Positions 12,301 to 22,525 of a stretch of 64,000 nt of DNA are shown piece by piece. Origin of the DNA: Protoeuglena noctilucae (lineage: Eukaryota; Chlorophyta; Pedinophyceae; Marsupiomonadales; Marsupiomonadaceae); assembly GCA_958009085.1 (NCBI GenBank), contig OY253672.1, positions 558,001 to 622,000 on the forward strand, given 5' to 3'. Made by a program: the position numbers and the translations under genes. The notes below the pieces were generated by a model. The model was given only the letters and a program-made list of their open reading frames with translations. It was not told where the DNA came from and ran no database searches. How positions within the stretch are numbered: position 1 is the first letter of the stretch; each line of letters starts with the position of its first letter.

Positions 12301-13545
12301 TGCCGGGTGACCTGACGAGGGTGGGGGATGCGGGGGACGGTGAGGGCGAAGCTGAAGGGCGGTGGACGTGGCTGGAGACGCATGTGAATGGGGATACCCC
12401 ACCGCCTCGGCGAGACGTGGCGTCCTGCGCGATCGGGGGCGGCCGGGTGCTGCTGTTTGGGGGCTTCGACGGGGCGCGGGCGATGGGCGACGCGCACGTC
12501 GTGTCGGTGCGCCTGTCCCGCCAGGAGAACGAGGTGGTGGCGGAGGCGACGTGGGAGCCCTTCCGAGCCCAGGTGCGGGGGCTTAGTGCCTTGAGCCCAT
12601 TGCACCGTGGCTTGGGCCTGCTAGAGCTCACGGCGCTGGCAGGCGAGTGATAATGAACCGTTGACTCCTCCCCATGTTCCCAGAACAAGGCGCCCTCTGC
12701 TCGGTACGGGCACTCCATGGCCTGCGACGAGGCCAGTGGGGACGTGGTGGTGTTTGGCGGGTGGCGGGAGGAGCCCCGGGGGCTTTGCTGCGAGACGTTC
12801 GCGCTGAGTGTGNNNNNNNNNNNNNNNNNNNNNNNNNNNNNNNNNNNNNNNNNNNNNNNNNNNNNNNNNNNNNNNNNNNNNNNNNNNNNNNNNNNNNNNN
12901 NNNNNNNNNNNNNNNNNNNNNNNNNNNNNNNNNNNNNNNNNNNNNNNNNNNNNNNNNNNNNNNNNNNNNNNNNNNNNNNNNNNNNNNNNNNNNNNNNNNN
13001 NNNNNNNNNNNNAGCAACTGGCCACGGAGCTGTCCGCGGCGCAGCTCCGCGCCGCGCGGGCCGAGGCCGAGGCGGTGCGCCTCGAGGCCGTCTGCGCCGC
13101 GGCCGAGACTGCCAGGGACGAGGCGACGGCGGCGGCACGGTCCGCCTGCGCCCGCCTTTCGGATGCGGTGCGGGGAGCAAAGGAGCGGGCCGAGAGAGAC
13201 GCCGCCAGGGATGCCAACGCGGTGCTCGCGGCCGAGCGAGCAACGCGCGCCGTGGACCGCGGCGTGCAAGTGTCTCCCGCGGCGTCGCCGCCACCGGAAA
13301 CGGCAGGGCCTGCGAACCCCCCTCGCCTGCCCGGCGCACCAACCCTTCCGAGCGTGTCAGTGAGTGTGGGAGCGGGGGAGACAGCCGATGCTGCTGGTAC
13401 TCAGAATAGCCTCCGCGGCGTGAGTGGGACGGGGGCCCAGGGCATGCCCTCGGGGGTGGCCAACATGGACGAGGTCGTGGCAGCAGCGAGGGACATCATC
13501 CTCCGTCGCATGGCACGGCCCTTGCATCAGGCATGCCATGTATAG
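9355..13545 (+). CDS. Sfi1-like / kelch / coiled-coil fusion protein (interrupted by an assembly gap)
   Basis: The exons read are 9355-9615, 9702-10076, 10229-10344, 10497-10932, 11070-12572, 12684 into the gap, and gap to 13545. Frames agree at every visible join. In order, the product has: a short helical N-terminus (IVALQRELEALNALRQ); a coiled coil (EENEALRAELR, AEREAALRAEIE); then many tryptophan-centred helical repeats such as LLAWADV, RVLRAWGEQ, LLLHAWRGWRQ, RVLRAWRDTA, VLAAWEGWRDA and VWEAWRRSA, the Leu-x2-Trp pattern of Sfi1 centrin-binding repeats; another coiled coil; then kelch blades (RRDVASCAIGGGRVLLFGG; SARYGHSMACD...VVVFGG); and a final coiled coil (ATELSAAQLRAARAEAEAVR). Sfi1 repeats bind centrin at centrosomes or basal bodies. 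Intron 1 appears to be GC-AG (GCGCAG|GCAAGG). The Sfi1 call comes from repeat spacing, not alignment. The start could lie slightly upstream. Confidence 0.72.
12813..13012. other. Assembly gap (200 N)
   Basis: A run of 200 undetermined bases lies inside the kelch part of the fusion gene. The round length suggests a scaffold join of unknown true size, so one or more kelch blades and splice sites may be missing. Confidence 0.99.
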
Positions 13546-13722
13546 TATGGCAGGCCGGCATTGGCTGTCTTCATTGAAACGAGCGGGATTGGAACAGCGG
13601 CGGTGCCATTTGAATGGTGGTGGGAACGGCGCATAGGCGGGGTCGGGACGGGCGCCGGCAGCGCTGCGGCGGGCTGGAACGACGACCTGCGCTAGAGAGA
13701 GACGGACGAGGTGCCTGCTACC

Positions 13723-14959
13723 CTACTGTGCGTCCGGCGGGGTGTCGCGATGGAAGACGGCAGCGGGGTTGGGGGGCCGCTGCCGGCTGAGCCCTTCGCC
13801 GCCGTTGCGGAAGAAAGCGCCGTTGATGTCCGTCGGAGACTCCATGCCGCTTGGCCGGAAGGGCTTCGGCGGTGCTCCTGGGTAGTCGTGCTCCTCGACA
13901 ATCAGGGGCGGCTGGCGGAGTAGGACGTCGAAGCCCAAGAGGTGGGGGATGACGTAGCGCGCGAGCTGCGGGTGAAGGCCGGTCGCGATGCGCATGGGAG
14001 ATGGCAGTTGCGGGCTTGGAAGTCACGGCGGGGAAGCAGCTCCCGACCGGGCCGACCCGCACCTCCTTGAAGACGGTGAAGTCGCCGTCCCCGACCGCAA
14101 TCGAGATCTCCTGCTTTTCGTTATCGCGATTCTCGACGAAGTTGAAATAGAAGCCCCGCTGCTCCGCCCGTGGCTGCGAGAAAGGGGGACGGGGAAGTTG
14201 TGCCGCAAGCAGCGCCTCTCCGAGCCTACACGCGAGCGCAGGGAATGCATCGTAGCAGCGACATGGTAAAGGTAACGCAGAAGTGGAAATCGCGGGCCGC
14301 GCGGTCACCAGGGGCCTCAGAGTCAGGGTCTTGGTCTCCCCCGTCTCTGGGGAGTGGATGAAGGACACCGAGCCGTCCAAAGGCAAGTCAATGATCTTGC
14401 CCAGCTCCGACGCAGATAGCGCGAAGTTGACCTGCGGCGGCCGCGGAGAAGGGAGGTCGCGAACTGCCGCACAGCGTGCGCGTCGCGCCCTAAGCCCGCT
14501 AAGCCCCGGCGCACCTTCTCCGGCCACATGTACGACCGCTGCCCATCGACCTCGGTGTCGGCCTTCGCAAACTCCAAGAGCAGCTTCCCCTCCTTCTTCA
14601 TCGCCGTGTACCGGCTCCCATCCCCCTGCGTGACGTGGAACTGCGGCCGCAGGAGCCTGCAGCTCAGCGCCGCCGATTTCCTGTAGATCTGGAACTGGGT
14701 GTACGTGGACCTGCATGCGGGGGACGAGCCCTGCCACCGGTCGCGGGAGAGAAAGCCGCGCTAAGGGGGAAAGTGTTCCCGCCCTTGTCGCGCATGCGCA
14801 CCAGGCCCCGCGATCGCCCTCCGCTCTCGTCGTTGTCGCGCGCCTCGCGCTCACGGCGCGGCCAGGGAACAAGCGGGGGACGCAGACCGAGGACCGCACC
14901 GCCCACGCGGTCTGCAGTGACCGCTGGACGGTGGAGGGGGACAGGAGGACCGTCCTCAT
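13723..14959 (-). CDS. WHY1: Whirly single-stranded DNA-binding protein, organelle-targeted
   Basis: Five exons (14959-14802, 14710-14515, 14431-14309, 14173-14063, 13965-13723) give 276 residues. The N-terminus is rich in Ser, Thr and Arg without acidic residues (MRTVLLSPSTVQRSLQTAW...RRATTTRAE), as in a plastid or mitochondrial transit peptide. The Whirly domain follows: STYTQFQIYRKSAALSCRL; KKEGKLLLEFAKA; VNFALSASELGKIIDL; VSFIHSPETGETKTL; GFYFNFVENRD and ISIAVGDGDFTVFKELARY, then VIPHLLGFD, equivalent to LPYLLGW in plants. Whirly proteins form 24-mers on single-stranded DNA and protect organelle genomes from recombination by short repeats. The C-terminal 60 residues (PPLIVEEHDYPGAPPKP... 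) are not part of the fold. The plant KGKAAL motif is only partly kept (RKSAAL). Confidence 0.92.
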
Positions 14960-15405
14960 GATGCCCCACCCTGTCCCGGCTTCGCACCAATGACGCAGCG
15001 TCGCCGGCTCGCACGCCTCGTGAGCTGAGGCAGCACTGAGGCACCGAGAAAAGCTGAAGCCAGGCAGGGTCACAAGAAGTGCCAGGCAGGCAGGCGATGA
15101 GTGTACCAAGGGTGCGGAAATGGCCGCACAGGATGGGGAACTCCGTAGTTCAATTGGCACTTAAACGAAGTACCCAGCGCCAGACGTGTCGTGAGGTGCC
15201 CGAGAAGCGACGTCTACCACGCGGAAGCTCCCACGAACTACACATTCCTCATCCACAACTTCTGGGCTATCTTGCGAAGGCGCTGGACTCGGCGACCGCC
15301 TTGCCTTCCGTGCGTTGTTACCCTGGCCTGGCAGAGCGGACGCACGGCTGCCGCCGCCCTCTGCCCTGCTTAGCGGCGCCGCATCGCGTTCTTGTCGTGA
15401 CCAGC
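14960..15405. promoter_or_regulatory. Head-to-head spacer, Whirly / coiled-coil gene
   Basis: About 445 bases separate divergent starts. The plus-strand frame of the coiled-coil gene stays open upstream to 15079, with Mets at 15079 and 15097, so its start could be earlier than the one I chose. The upstream reading has no coiled-coil character and looks like 5' UTR. Confidence 0.4.
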
Positions 15406-17866
15406 ATGCCCGCGGCCGAGCCCCGCGAGGTGTCTGTCGTGGCTGTGCGCGACGCAGATGCACAACCTGCGAGCTCCGGGGCCGACTGCAGCCATGGGAA
15501 GAAGATGATACGGGACTGCCCTGCATGCGCTCACAAGGCGGCGATGCAGGAGGCGATGGCCCGGCAAGCCCGGTCGCCCCCGCGGGCTGTCCCCCGGCAG
15601 AACTTCCTCCTTGCCAAGACCAACTTGCGCGCCATCGAGATGCGGGCTCAGGCGGAGCTCCACGAGGTCACCAAGGACAGGATGACCGAGCTGCAGAAGG
15701 CCAACTCGGTTCTGCTGTCGGAGATCGGGAAGGTGCGGGAGGAGGCGGAGTTCACACTGAGCGAGGTCAAGGCGGAGGCAGAGACGGAGATCTGCTCGCT
15801 GCGAGACGCGTTGGCGGATGTGCAGTCGCAACGAGACGCCGAGCACGACGGGCGGCTGACGGCACAGGAGGGACTGCGCCGCCTTGAGGCCGACTTGGCC
15901 GAGACGCGGAGCGCAGGGAAGCGCCTGGACCTCGAGAACCGCTCCCTGAGGTGGGGCCCTGCTTTGAGGGTGGCGGTGTGATGATGGGGGCTGAGCCCGT
16001 GTGAGGTTCTTGACGCGCTGTACTCTCACGTTGTTGCCGCAGGGAGGAGCTGGAGGGCGTCAAGCTGCGGGCGGTGGAGGTCAGCAAGCGCGAGGCGGCG
16101 CTGCAAGGGAAGCTGGAAGAGGCGCGGGCGACCCTGGCGCGGCTGGAGGCGACGGGGCAGACGGACCGGCAGGTCCTGCGGGAGGCGCTGGCGAGGGCGG
16201 AGCAAGCGTCTGAGAAGCTGAAGAGCCTGCGATCGGAGCTGAAGGAGGAGCGGGCCCGGCGGGAGGCGTTGGATGCCGCGTTGGCGCAGAAGGGCAGTTG
16301 CCTGGCGGCCGCGACGCAGCGTGCGGTGGAGGCCGAGGCCCGGGAGGCGGCGGCGGCAGCGCGCCTGCAGGATGCAGAGGCACAGAACGTCATCCTCACG
16401 TGAGCCCTCAGATCCCAGAGCCGCACTGTGGCAGCTCCAAGCTGGGACGAGAGGCTGGCAGGGCTGGCTGGCAGGGCTGGCTCCCTGGTTTCCTCTCTGT
16501 GTCATCCTCTGCCATGTCTGTTGGGTCCCAGCCCCTCGCCCTACTGCGCACTGCGTATTTGACCGACGCAGGGCGCACCTGGCGGAGGCGGTGGCGTCCG
16601 AGGAGGCGACGCGGATGGCACTGCATGCGGCGCTGGAGCGGCAGGACGAGGCCGACCGGGAGGCGACTGCACGGCGGGATGCCACCGCTGCGCTCGAGAG
16701 CGAGCTGGAGGCAGCGAGGGCGGCGGGGCAGGCTGCTCGGGAGGAGGCACAAGCCGCAAGGGCTGAGGCGGGTGTGGCGCGTGCGGAAGCTGCGAGGGAG
16801 AGGGAGGAGCGGCAGCGGGAGCGGGAGGCGACGACGACGGCCCAAGCGGAGGCACGGGCGGCGCGGGACGAGCTGGCCCGGGCGCTGGCCGACCTGGCTG
16901 CAGCACGGGCTGAGAGGGCGTCGGTGGAAGCGGCGCAGAGGTCCCAGGCAGAGGCATCGGAAGCTCTGCGGTGAGGCCCTGCTATGCTGTGCCAGGCTCT
17001 GCCAGATTAGGAAAGATTCTGCATGACACTGTGTTCGTGACGACCACCATCCGCTCCACTGGGCTGGACGCAGGTCCGAGGTGCAGGCATGTCGGGCGGC
17101 CCTGGCCCGGGCGGAGCGGGAGAGGGACGCGGCGGACCGGGCCCGGGTGGAGGCGGAGGCGGGCGTGAGGGAGCTGGAGCGCATCGCGGAGGAAGCGTCC
17201 AGGGCCGTGGATGGCCAGGACGCCAGGCGGGCAGAGGCAGAGCGCGCCCGGGCGGACGCGGAGCGCGCGGTGGAGGCCGGGCGCGCCCGGGAGAGCGCGG
17301 CGGCGCGACGCATCGCCGAGCTGGAGGGGCAGCTACAGGCGAGGGCGGCGGCCGCACGCGGTTGCTTGCTTGCCCGCCTGTGAGTCCCTATGCACTGACC
17401 CAGATGTGTCTTCGTCTGCCCAGGCGAAGAAGACCTCGCTGGCCAGGTACAAGCACGAGAACAGGCTCCTGCTCGAGAGAGTGTCGTCCACCATGACACG
17501 GGGGCCCCAGGTGAGGCAGGGACGCATGCCTGGTGCGAGCATGTCCATCGCCCGCCCTGTGAACACCGCCCATGAAGCACCACCGCCCCTGGACCGCCCC
17601 CGCTCGTTCTCGTGCAGGAGGGCGACGTCGGCCCGGCCCACACCCTGATCGACAAGTACCTGCTGGCCGCGGCGGCTGCGCGCCCTGCGGCGGTGCGGCC
17701 GTCGCACAAGGCCGAGGGGCCGGCGCAGGAGGCGGGAGAGCGGCAGTGGGCCGACCGGTGCGCGGTGCGCGGGCTGTCTAGCTTCGGGAGGGCGAGGGCC
17801 CTGGCCCGGATGGTGGACGCGTGCCACGACGACGACGTGTCGAGCGTGCTGACCGCGGAGCTTTGA
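15406..17866 (+). CDS. Long coiled-coil protein, function unknown
   Basis: Six exons (15406-15950, 16043-16399, 16572-16970, 17074-17338, 17424-17510, 17618-17866) give 633 residues. The N-terminal 60 residues hold a small Cys/His cluster (CSHGKKMIRDCPACAHK). From about residue 85 to 530 the sequence is almost pure heptad coiled coil, rich in Ala, Glu and Arg (for example LRAVEVSKREAALQGKLEEA, REREERQREREATTTAQAEA). The tail is not coiled (HTLIDKYLLAAAAARPAAV, then SFGRARALARMVDACHDDD). Intron 4 appears to be GC-AG (CTACAG|GCGAGG), and no GT donor there keeps frame. I do not recognise the family. Long coiled coils of this kind are often cytoskeletal, centrosomal or Golgi-associated; that is inference only. 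Confidence 0.75.
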
Positions 17867-18717
17867 AGCGCGGGCAGAGGTGGCGCGGTGGTGCGAGTGT
17901 CGGAATCGCTCGCGTGAGGGCTGAATTGTGGCCTTGGGAGCGCGTTCGCCGCTCCCTGGCACGCGGCACTGCCAGTCCCCGTCCGCCCCGCCGCCCGGGA
18001 AACGCGACGCCGCGGCCGAGGCGACGGCAGAAACAAACGACACAGAGGCCAGCATTGTAATCGGACACATCCAGAGCTTACCGATTGCAGAGCTGCGACC
18101 TCGAGCCCTTATCCAGGGACCCACCAGGTGACGCCCGGGGATCCGGCGCGGGCGCGTTGGCTCTCAATGGGGCGTCAGGGTGCAGAGTGAGCGTTTCGAG
18201 CCCCGGAGCGCGGCCGGGGCTCCGGGCGGGGTCTCTGGCCGCTTCTGGATGGCACCGCGCCCGCGGCGGCCCCCCCGGCGCGCGCGAGGGCCGCGGCGCA
18301 TCTCTCTTGGGCGTTCATGGGGACTCGCCGCGTCGAGGGCCGGCGTTGCGAGCGGGGCGTGCCACCGTGCCCTTGGCATGGGGCTCTCGGCCCGCAGCGC
18401 CCCCCGGGGTCGATGCGTGGCCCGGGTGCCCTTTTCCGTCTGCCACGGCTATAGCGAGGGCTACGGGCGCCGCAGCAGCGGTCGGATGCGGGCCTTGGGG
18501 CACGCGGGGCCTGGGCGTCGATGCGCGCCGGGCGCGCTGCCGTTTCGTCGCCCAGGGGTCCTAATTTTTCCATCGTTTGCCCGATCACCACTCGGATAGC
18601 GTCCGGGGTGCTTCCACGGGGGGGTCGGGGGGTGCCACGTCAACCAGGGGCTCTCGACGAACCTCGCCCGCAGAGGACGGGAACGACCCCGGATCCATCC
18701 AGGCGGTCAAGGAAAGA
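17867..18717. other. GC-rich spacer before zinc-finger gene
   Basis: About 850 bases lie between two plus-strand genes. A TGTAA at 18055-18059, the usual green-algal poly(A) signal, may end the coiled-coil gene transcript. The zinc-finger frame stays open upstream to about 18577 without an ATG, so a 5' exon ending at an acceptor such as CCGCAG near 18672 is possible. No other coding signal is clear. Confidence 0.4.
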
Positions 18718-19820
18718 ATGGATGTCAAGGGTTGCACGACCCGTGCGACGAACCACCGCGTCGTCCCCCACGTGGCTGCCGTCAAGGAGGACATGGCCCA
18801 GGACCCCTGCCGCTTCTACTGCCCGTACCCCGGGTGCACGCGCTCCTTCGCCGAGCTGTGGAGGCTCAAGGTACACTACCGCGCCGCGCCCGACGTGCGC
18901 GGCTCCGGCAAGGAGCGCGGCCACGGCATGGAGCTGGGCCAGTGCCCCAAGTGCAACGAGGTGCTCAAGCCCGGCAAGCACCACATCCGATGGTGAGTCT
19001 TCTCCGCTTTCGCCTTGTGCGCCGGTCGGCTGCCCGCCGCGTCGCCGCACCGCCCGCAGAGAGAATCTGGGATGCGCGCTGACGACGCTCCGTTCTCGAC
19101 CGCCCGCAGCTCCGGCGCCGTGAAGAAGACCACCCGGAAGCGGAGCCGGAATGGCGCGGTCAAGAACGCCGCCCTTCTGCCCACCCCGTCGCCCACGTCG
19201 TCGGCGCCCTCCGCCACCATGAGCTCCGGCAAGACGGCCAGCACCCAGCACATGATCGGCTCCGCGTCGCCCATCTACTCGGTCGAGGAGGACTCGCGCT
19301 ACCCCCCTGTTTTCATCGAGAGCTCCATGCACTGCATGCTGCCCCGGCCCGAGGCGCGTGACGGTGAGCGCCTGGCTTTGCTGCGGGCCACGCATCCACT
19401 CCAGCCCCGATGTCCGCGGGTCGTGACCATCCGCCCCGTCCTCCGCCGACCGCAGCCTTCGCGCACGGCCGGACGCCCAAGCGCCCCTGCACGGCGGCCC
19501 TGTCGGGAGGATCGTGCCCGTCCTCCACCGCGACGGTGGCGGGGGACGGCCCGAGCCCTTCCCTCCGCGAGGCCGTCGACGGCCCGTCGCACGCCCAGCC
19601 CGCGCACCAGGCGGACCCCGCGGACGTGGATCTGCGGGGCATGATGCTGCAACTGCAGCACGGCGCCCACGCCGCCGACCTGGACGCGCAGGCCATCGAG
19701 GCTCTCTTCGACGGCTGCAACACCCCGGCGCAAGGCGAGCCGCTCTCCGCCGCCGCGGGGGCGGAGGACATGCACTGGCTCCTGGACATGGACTTCCACG
19801 AGGTCTTCGCCTCCATCTGA
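18718..19820 (+). CDS. Zinc-finger protein, probable transcription factor
   Basis: Three exons (18718-18992, 19110-19363, 19456-19820) give about 297 residues from the ATG at 18718. The zinc-binding region is in exon 1: FYCPYPGCTRSFAELWRLKV then HYRAAPDVRGSGKERGHG, a C-x4-C finger with widely spaced histidines. It is followed by LGQCPKCNEVLKPGKHHIR, whose last ligand is a Cys completed across the splice (TG + C), giving CPKC...HHxxC. A basic stretch follows (VKKTTRKRSR), a likely nuclear signal. The rest is Ser/Pro/Ala-rich, and the acidic-hydrophobic end (DMHWLLDMDFHEVF) resembles an activation segment. I do not recognise a named family. DNA binding and nuclear location are inferred. The start may be in an unseen upstream exon. 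Confidence 0.7.
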
Positions 19821-20980
19821 GCACCGCCATCGCCACCGCACCGCGGGCCGCCTCCCCGGCGCCCGCCATACCCTACCCGTAAGTCAGCCCCGTTGAGTGG
19901 ATCCGGGAGCTCCCCGACGCGTCCGCCGCGGCGGGCTGGGACGATTTTTCCAGCATGACGGCGCCCTCGCGCCCGATGTCCCAGCTCCCGTGTGCGTTCT
20001 CCGGGATTAGATGACCGCGACGATCCGCGTCGCCGCAGCGCCCTCGCTGCCTAGTCGTGCATTTCGCTGCACTCTCCCCCGTCCCATGGCTGGAGGACCC
20101 TCTCTCAGACTCACGCTTGCTACCGCCCAGGACCTGTGTTTTCGCACCAGTGGTTGCAGCCATGCGCCACGGATGACGGGCGCCGCTCCCGCGGGCCCCG
20201 ATGCGGTGCTGCCGACGAGGTCAGTCATTCCCCACCACGCGCCCCGCAGTTCCTGCATGAGGCCCGATGCGTTTGTGTCGGGCGGATGAGGGGCGTTGAG
20301 GCCATCACGCCGCCCCTGGAACTGCGGGGACGCTTTTCGCAGCTTTGCCTGCTTGCATGTTGCAGTCGTCTCTGCCAGCCGCTACCGCGCGGCCTTTCTG
20401 TATGCTCTGTGGGATGGTCACGCCTCGACTCCCTGCATTGAGAGGCCCAGGCTTTGTGCAGGTCAAGATCTTGGCTTTTTCAGCGACGCTGAGCTCCGGC
20501 GCCGGGCTAGGCAGCCCGGCGAGATGATTGCCCGCTTTTTAGTCTTGTGCCCCCCCCGGGGCTGGCACAGCGCAGCGTGCGGCATGACAACAGTGAGCGC
20601 GGCTCCCGGGCTATGACCACTGGGCGCGAGCGCCCTTTGCGATGCTTTCCGGGGGCCACAGCCGAGCCTTCCTTGGTGGATTGGTGGTGTGGTGGATTGG
20701 TTTGCCTGCCTGCGAGTCGTCGCAGGCTGCGCAGGCCCGAACTTTGCGCTGTCGTTGTGTGCGGCTGCTACTGTACAACTCCTTGCTCTGCCTTGCTCTG
20801 CCTCAAGCATCCAGACAGCACAAGTTGAAATGGAGGAAACCGAACACTGTGTACACCATCTTGAGAGCGACCAAACAGCGCTGTTGAGATGTCGCAACCC
20901 TTCAAGGCGAGGCGAGCCAGCACAGCTGATGCAGCTCGCCAGCAGGGCTTACTACTACTCGGCGGCGCTCACATCCATGC
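19821..20980. other. Convergent spacer with no recognised gene
   Basis: About 1.16 kb lie between the ends of two convergent genes, the longest gene-poor stretch in the window. It contains small open frames on both strands (for example minus 20463-20897) with no domain, splice pattern or homologue I know. Base composition is less GC-rich than the flanking exons. Confidence 0.4.
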
Positions 20981-21867
20981 CTACTTCTGGCCCTTCTTGC
21001 CGTCCTTCTTGTCGTCCTCTCCCTTCTTCCCCATCCCAAACAGCCTCTTCAGTGCCGTCATGGGGTCCGCCGACTCGTCAGGGTAACCCTCATCCGCGTA
21101 AGGCGCCTGCGCGGGAGTCAAGCACGCACATCGCTTATCGACAGACCCTAGGGCTCCCAGCCATGGCCTGCGCGCTCAAGCAATGCAGACGTCGTGCAGG
21201 GCACCGTCACAGGCAACGACGCCCGGCTTGATGCGTGCTCGGCCAACAGCATGCCCTGGTCCCACACGTGCCAGGGAGGCAGTGACGGTGACCCCCAGGG
21301 CTGCTCCCATGCCCGCCAAGGGAGGCAGTGACATTTGTGTCCCACCAACGCTGCTCCCTCGCCTGCAGGTCGAACCGCTCGCCCTGGTCGTACTTGGGGA
21401 TGCCGAAGGGCGCCAGCGGGACCACGATCCCCGAGTTGCTGTCGTCGCCGTACTGCTCGCGGATCTGCTCGATCGTGCTCTTGCCCCGGCCGGGCAGCTC
21501 GACGTTCTTGCCCTCCTTCCACGCCTTCTTGCGCGCTGCCTTCTCCTCCTGGATGTACTGCGACACCTTGGCGCGCCGCTCGTTCGCGCGCTTCAGGTCT
21601 TCGCCCGTCCGTCGGGCGCGGAGCAGCTCCTGCTGCGCTTGGAAGGCCGCCTCTCGCTCCGCCTCAGCTGCGCTGTCCTTCTTCCTGCGGACGCGCAGGC
21701 AGAGTGCGGCTCCGGGCGCTGAAACTCAGCTCGCAGGGGGTGTATCAGACCCAACTGCGTCTGCGTCACCCGAAGCCGAAGAGCGCCGCGGTCTGCACGC
21801 GCTGCCGGGGGCGTCGGGGTGCTGTGGGTTGGTGGACCCTCGTGAGGACGAACGCGGAGGTCGACAT
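20981..21867 (-). CDS. Small plastid-targeted protein, function unknown
   Basis: Three exons (21867-21770, 21684-21363, 21106-20981) give 181 residues. The N-terminus MSTSAFVLTRVHQPTAPRRP...RVQTAALFGFG looks like a chloroplast transit peptide that ends just before a FGFGKK motif. A charged helix follows (AEREAAFQAQQELLRARR, QYIQEEKAARKKAWKEGK), then a more ordered part with VVPLAPFGIPKYDQGERFDL, and a lysine-rich tail (GMGKKGEDDKKDGKKGQK). Intron 2 appears to be GC-AG (CTGCAG|GCGAGG); it is the only donor that joins RFDLQ to APYADEG in frame. It resembles small conserved proteins of unknown function in green-lineage plastids, but I cannot name one. No membrane segment is seen. Confidence 0.72.
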
Positions 21868-22525
21868 GGTACCTGCGAAAAGCAGCAAGGCAGAGATCGT
21901 CGGATTAAGCGGGTCTGCGGTACGAGCCGGCTTGCGGTGCTTCGACGGCGACACACGGGCTCTCCCTGCTGCTCTGCATTCGTCAGGGCCGTTCCCCGCC
22001 CTCGCGACCAGACAGCGCTCGTGGGGTAACGTCGACGCTTGATTAGATGCAACAGATGAACGACGTGCAAAGCTGGGTGGTTGTCATCGCATCAGCGAGC
22101 TCCGGTACCCGCCAATCACTGCCCCATATCAACGCGTTTCCCAGGAGAATGGCGACTTGCGGTCACCTGCAGCAGGCCAGGAAACACGCTTCGGGAGCCG
22201 ATCGGTTCTCAGGATCGCTCAGCGGCTGTCACGGAGGGCCAGGCTCTTTGGGGCTTGACAAAGACCCACGCACACGTCGGTGGTAGCTGCCTGGGGAAGC
22301 GGGGCGGCACGGGCTCACTGCGAGTCGACGCATTGGGAATCTGCTAAGAGGTATGGACCATTCGCGGCATATGTAGCACACCAGACACGCGTTCTGGCTT
22401 GCAGCCAGACTAAGGGACGTGGTTTCAAGTCTCAGAGAGGCAGGAAGGCGAGGGAAAACTGCCGGCTGCATCGACGCGGCGGCATGGGAACGGGCTCACA
22501 AAATCGCCGCCGGAACCTCAGAGGC
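21868..22525. other. Spacer between PHT4-like and small plastid gene
   Basis: About 660 bases lie upstream of the small plastid gene and downstream of the PHT4-like gene, both on the minus strand. It should hold the promoter of the former. A GGTTTCAAGTC near 22421 vaguely recalls a tRNA T-loop but has no paired stem. Confidence 0.4.

Noticed and set aside
12077-13342. Minus-strand open frame running through the N gap
   Set aside because: The reading only appears open because the gap contains no stops; the plus strand carries the clear kelch gene.
15140-15200. tRNA D-arm-like TAGTTCAATTGG
   Set aside because: No T-arm or acceptor pairing follows within 80 bases; the stretch lies in the 5' region of the coiled-coil gene.
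16408-18036. Minus-strand open frame of about 540 codons
   Set aside because: It lies opposite the coiled-coil gene; its Ser/Ala/Arg-rich, repetitive translation is the mirror of GC-rich heptad codons.
20463-20897. Open frame in the 1.16 kb convergent spacer
   Set aside because: No domain, splice context or codon pattern like that of the neighbouring genes.
22340-22470. Possible tRNA around GGTTTCAAGTC
   Set aside because: No cloverleaf can be drawn by eye; acceptor and T stems do not pair.
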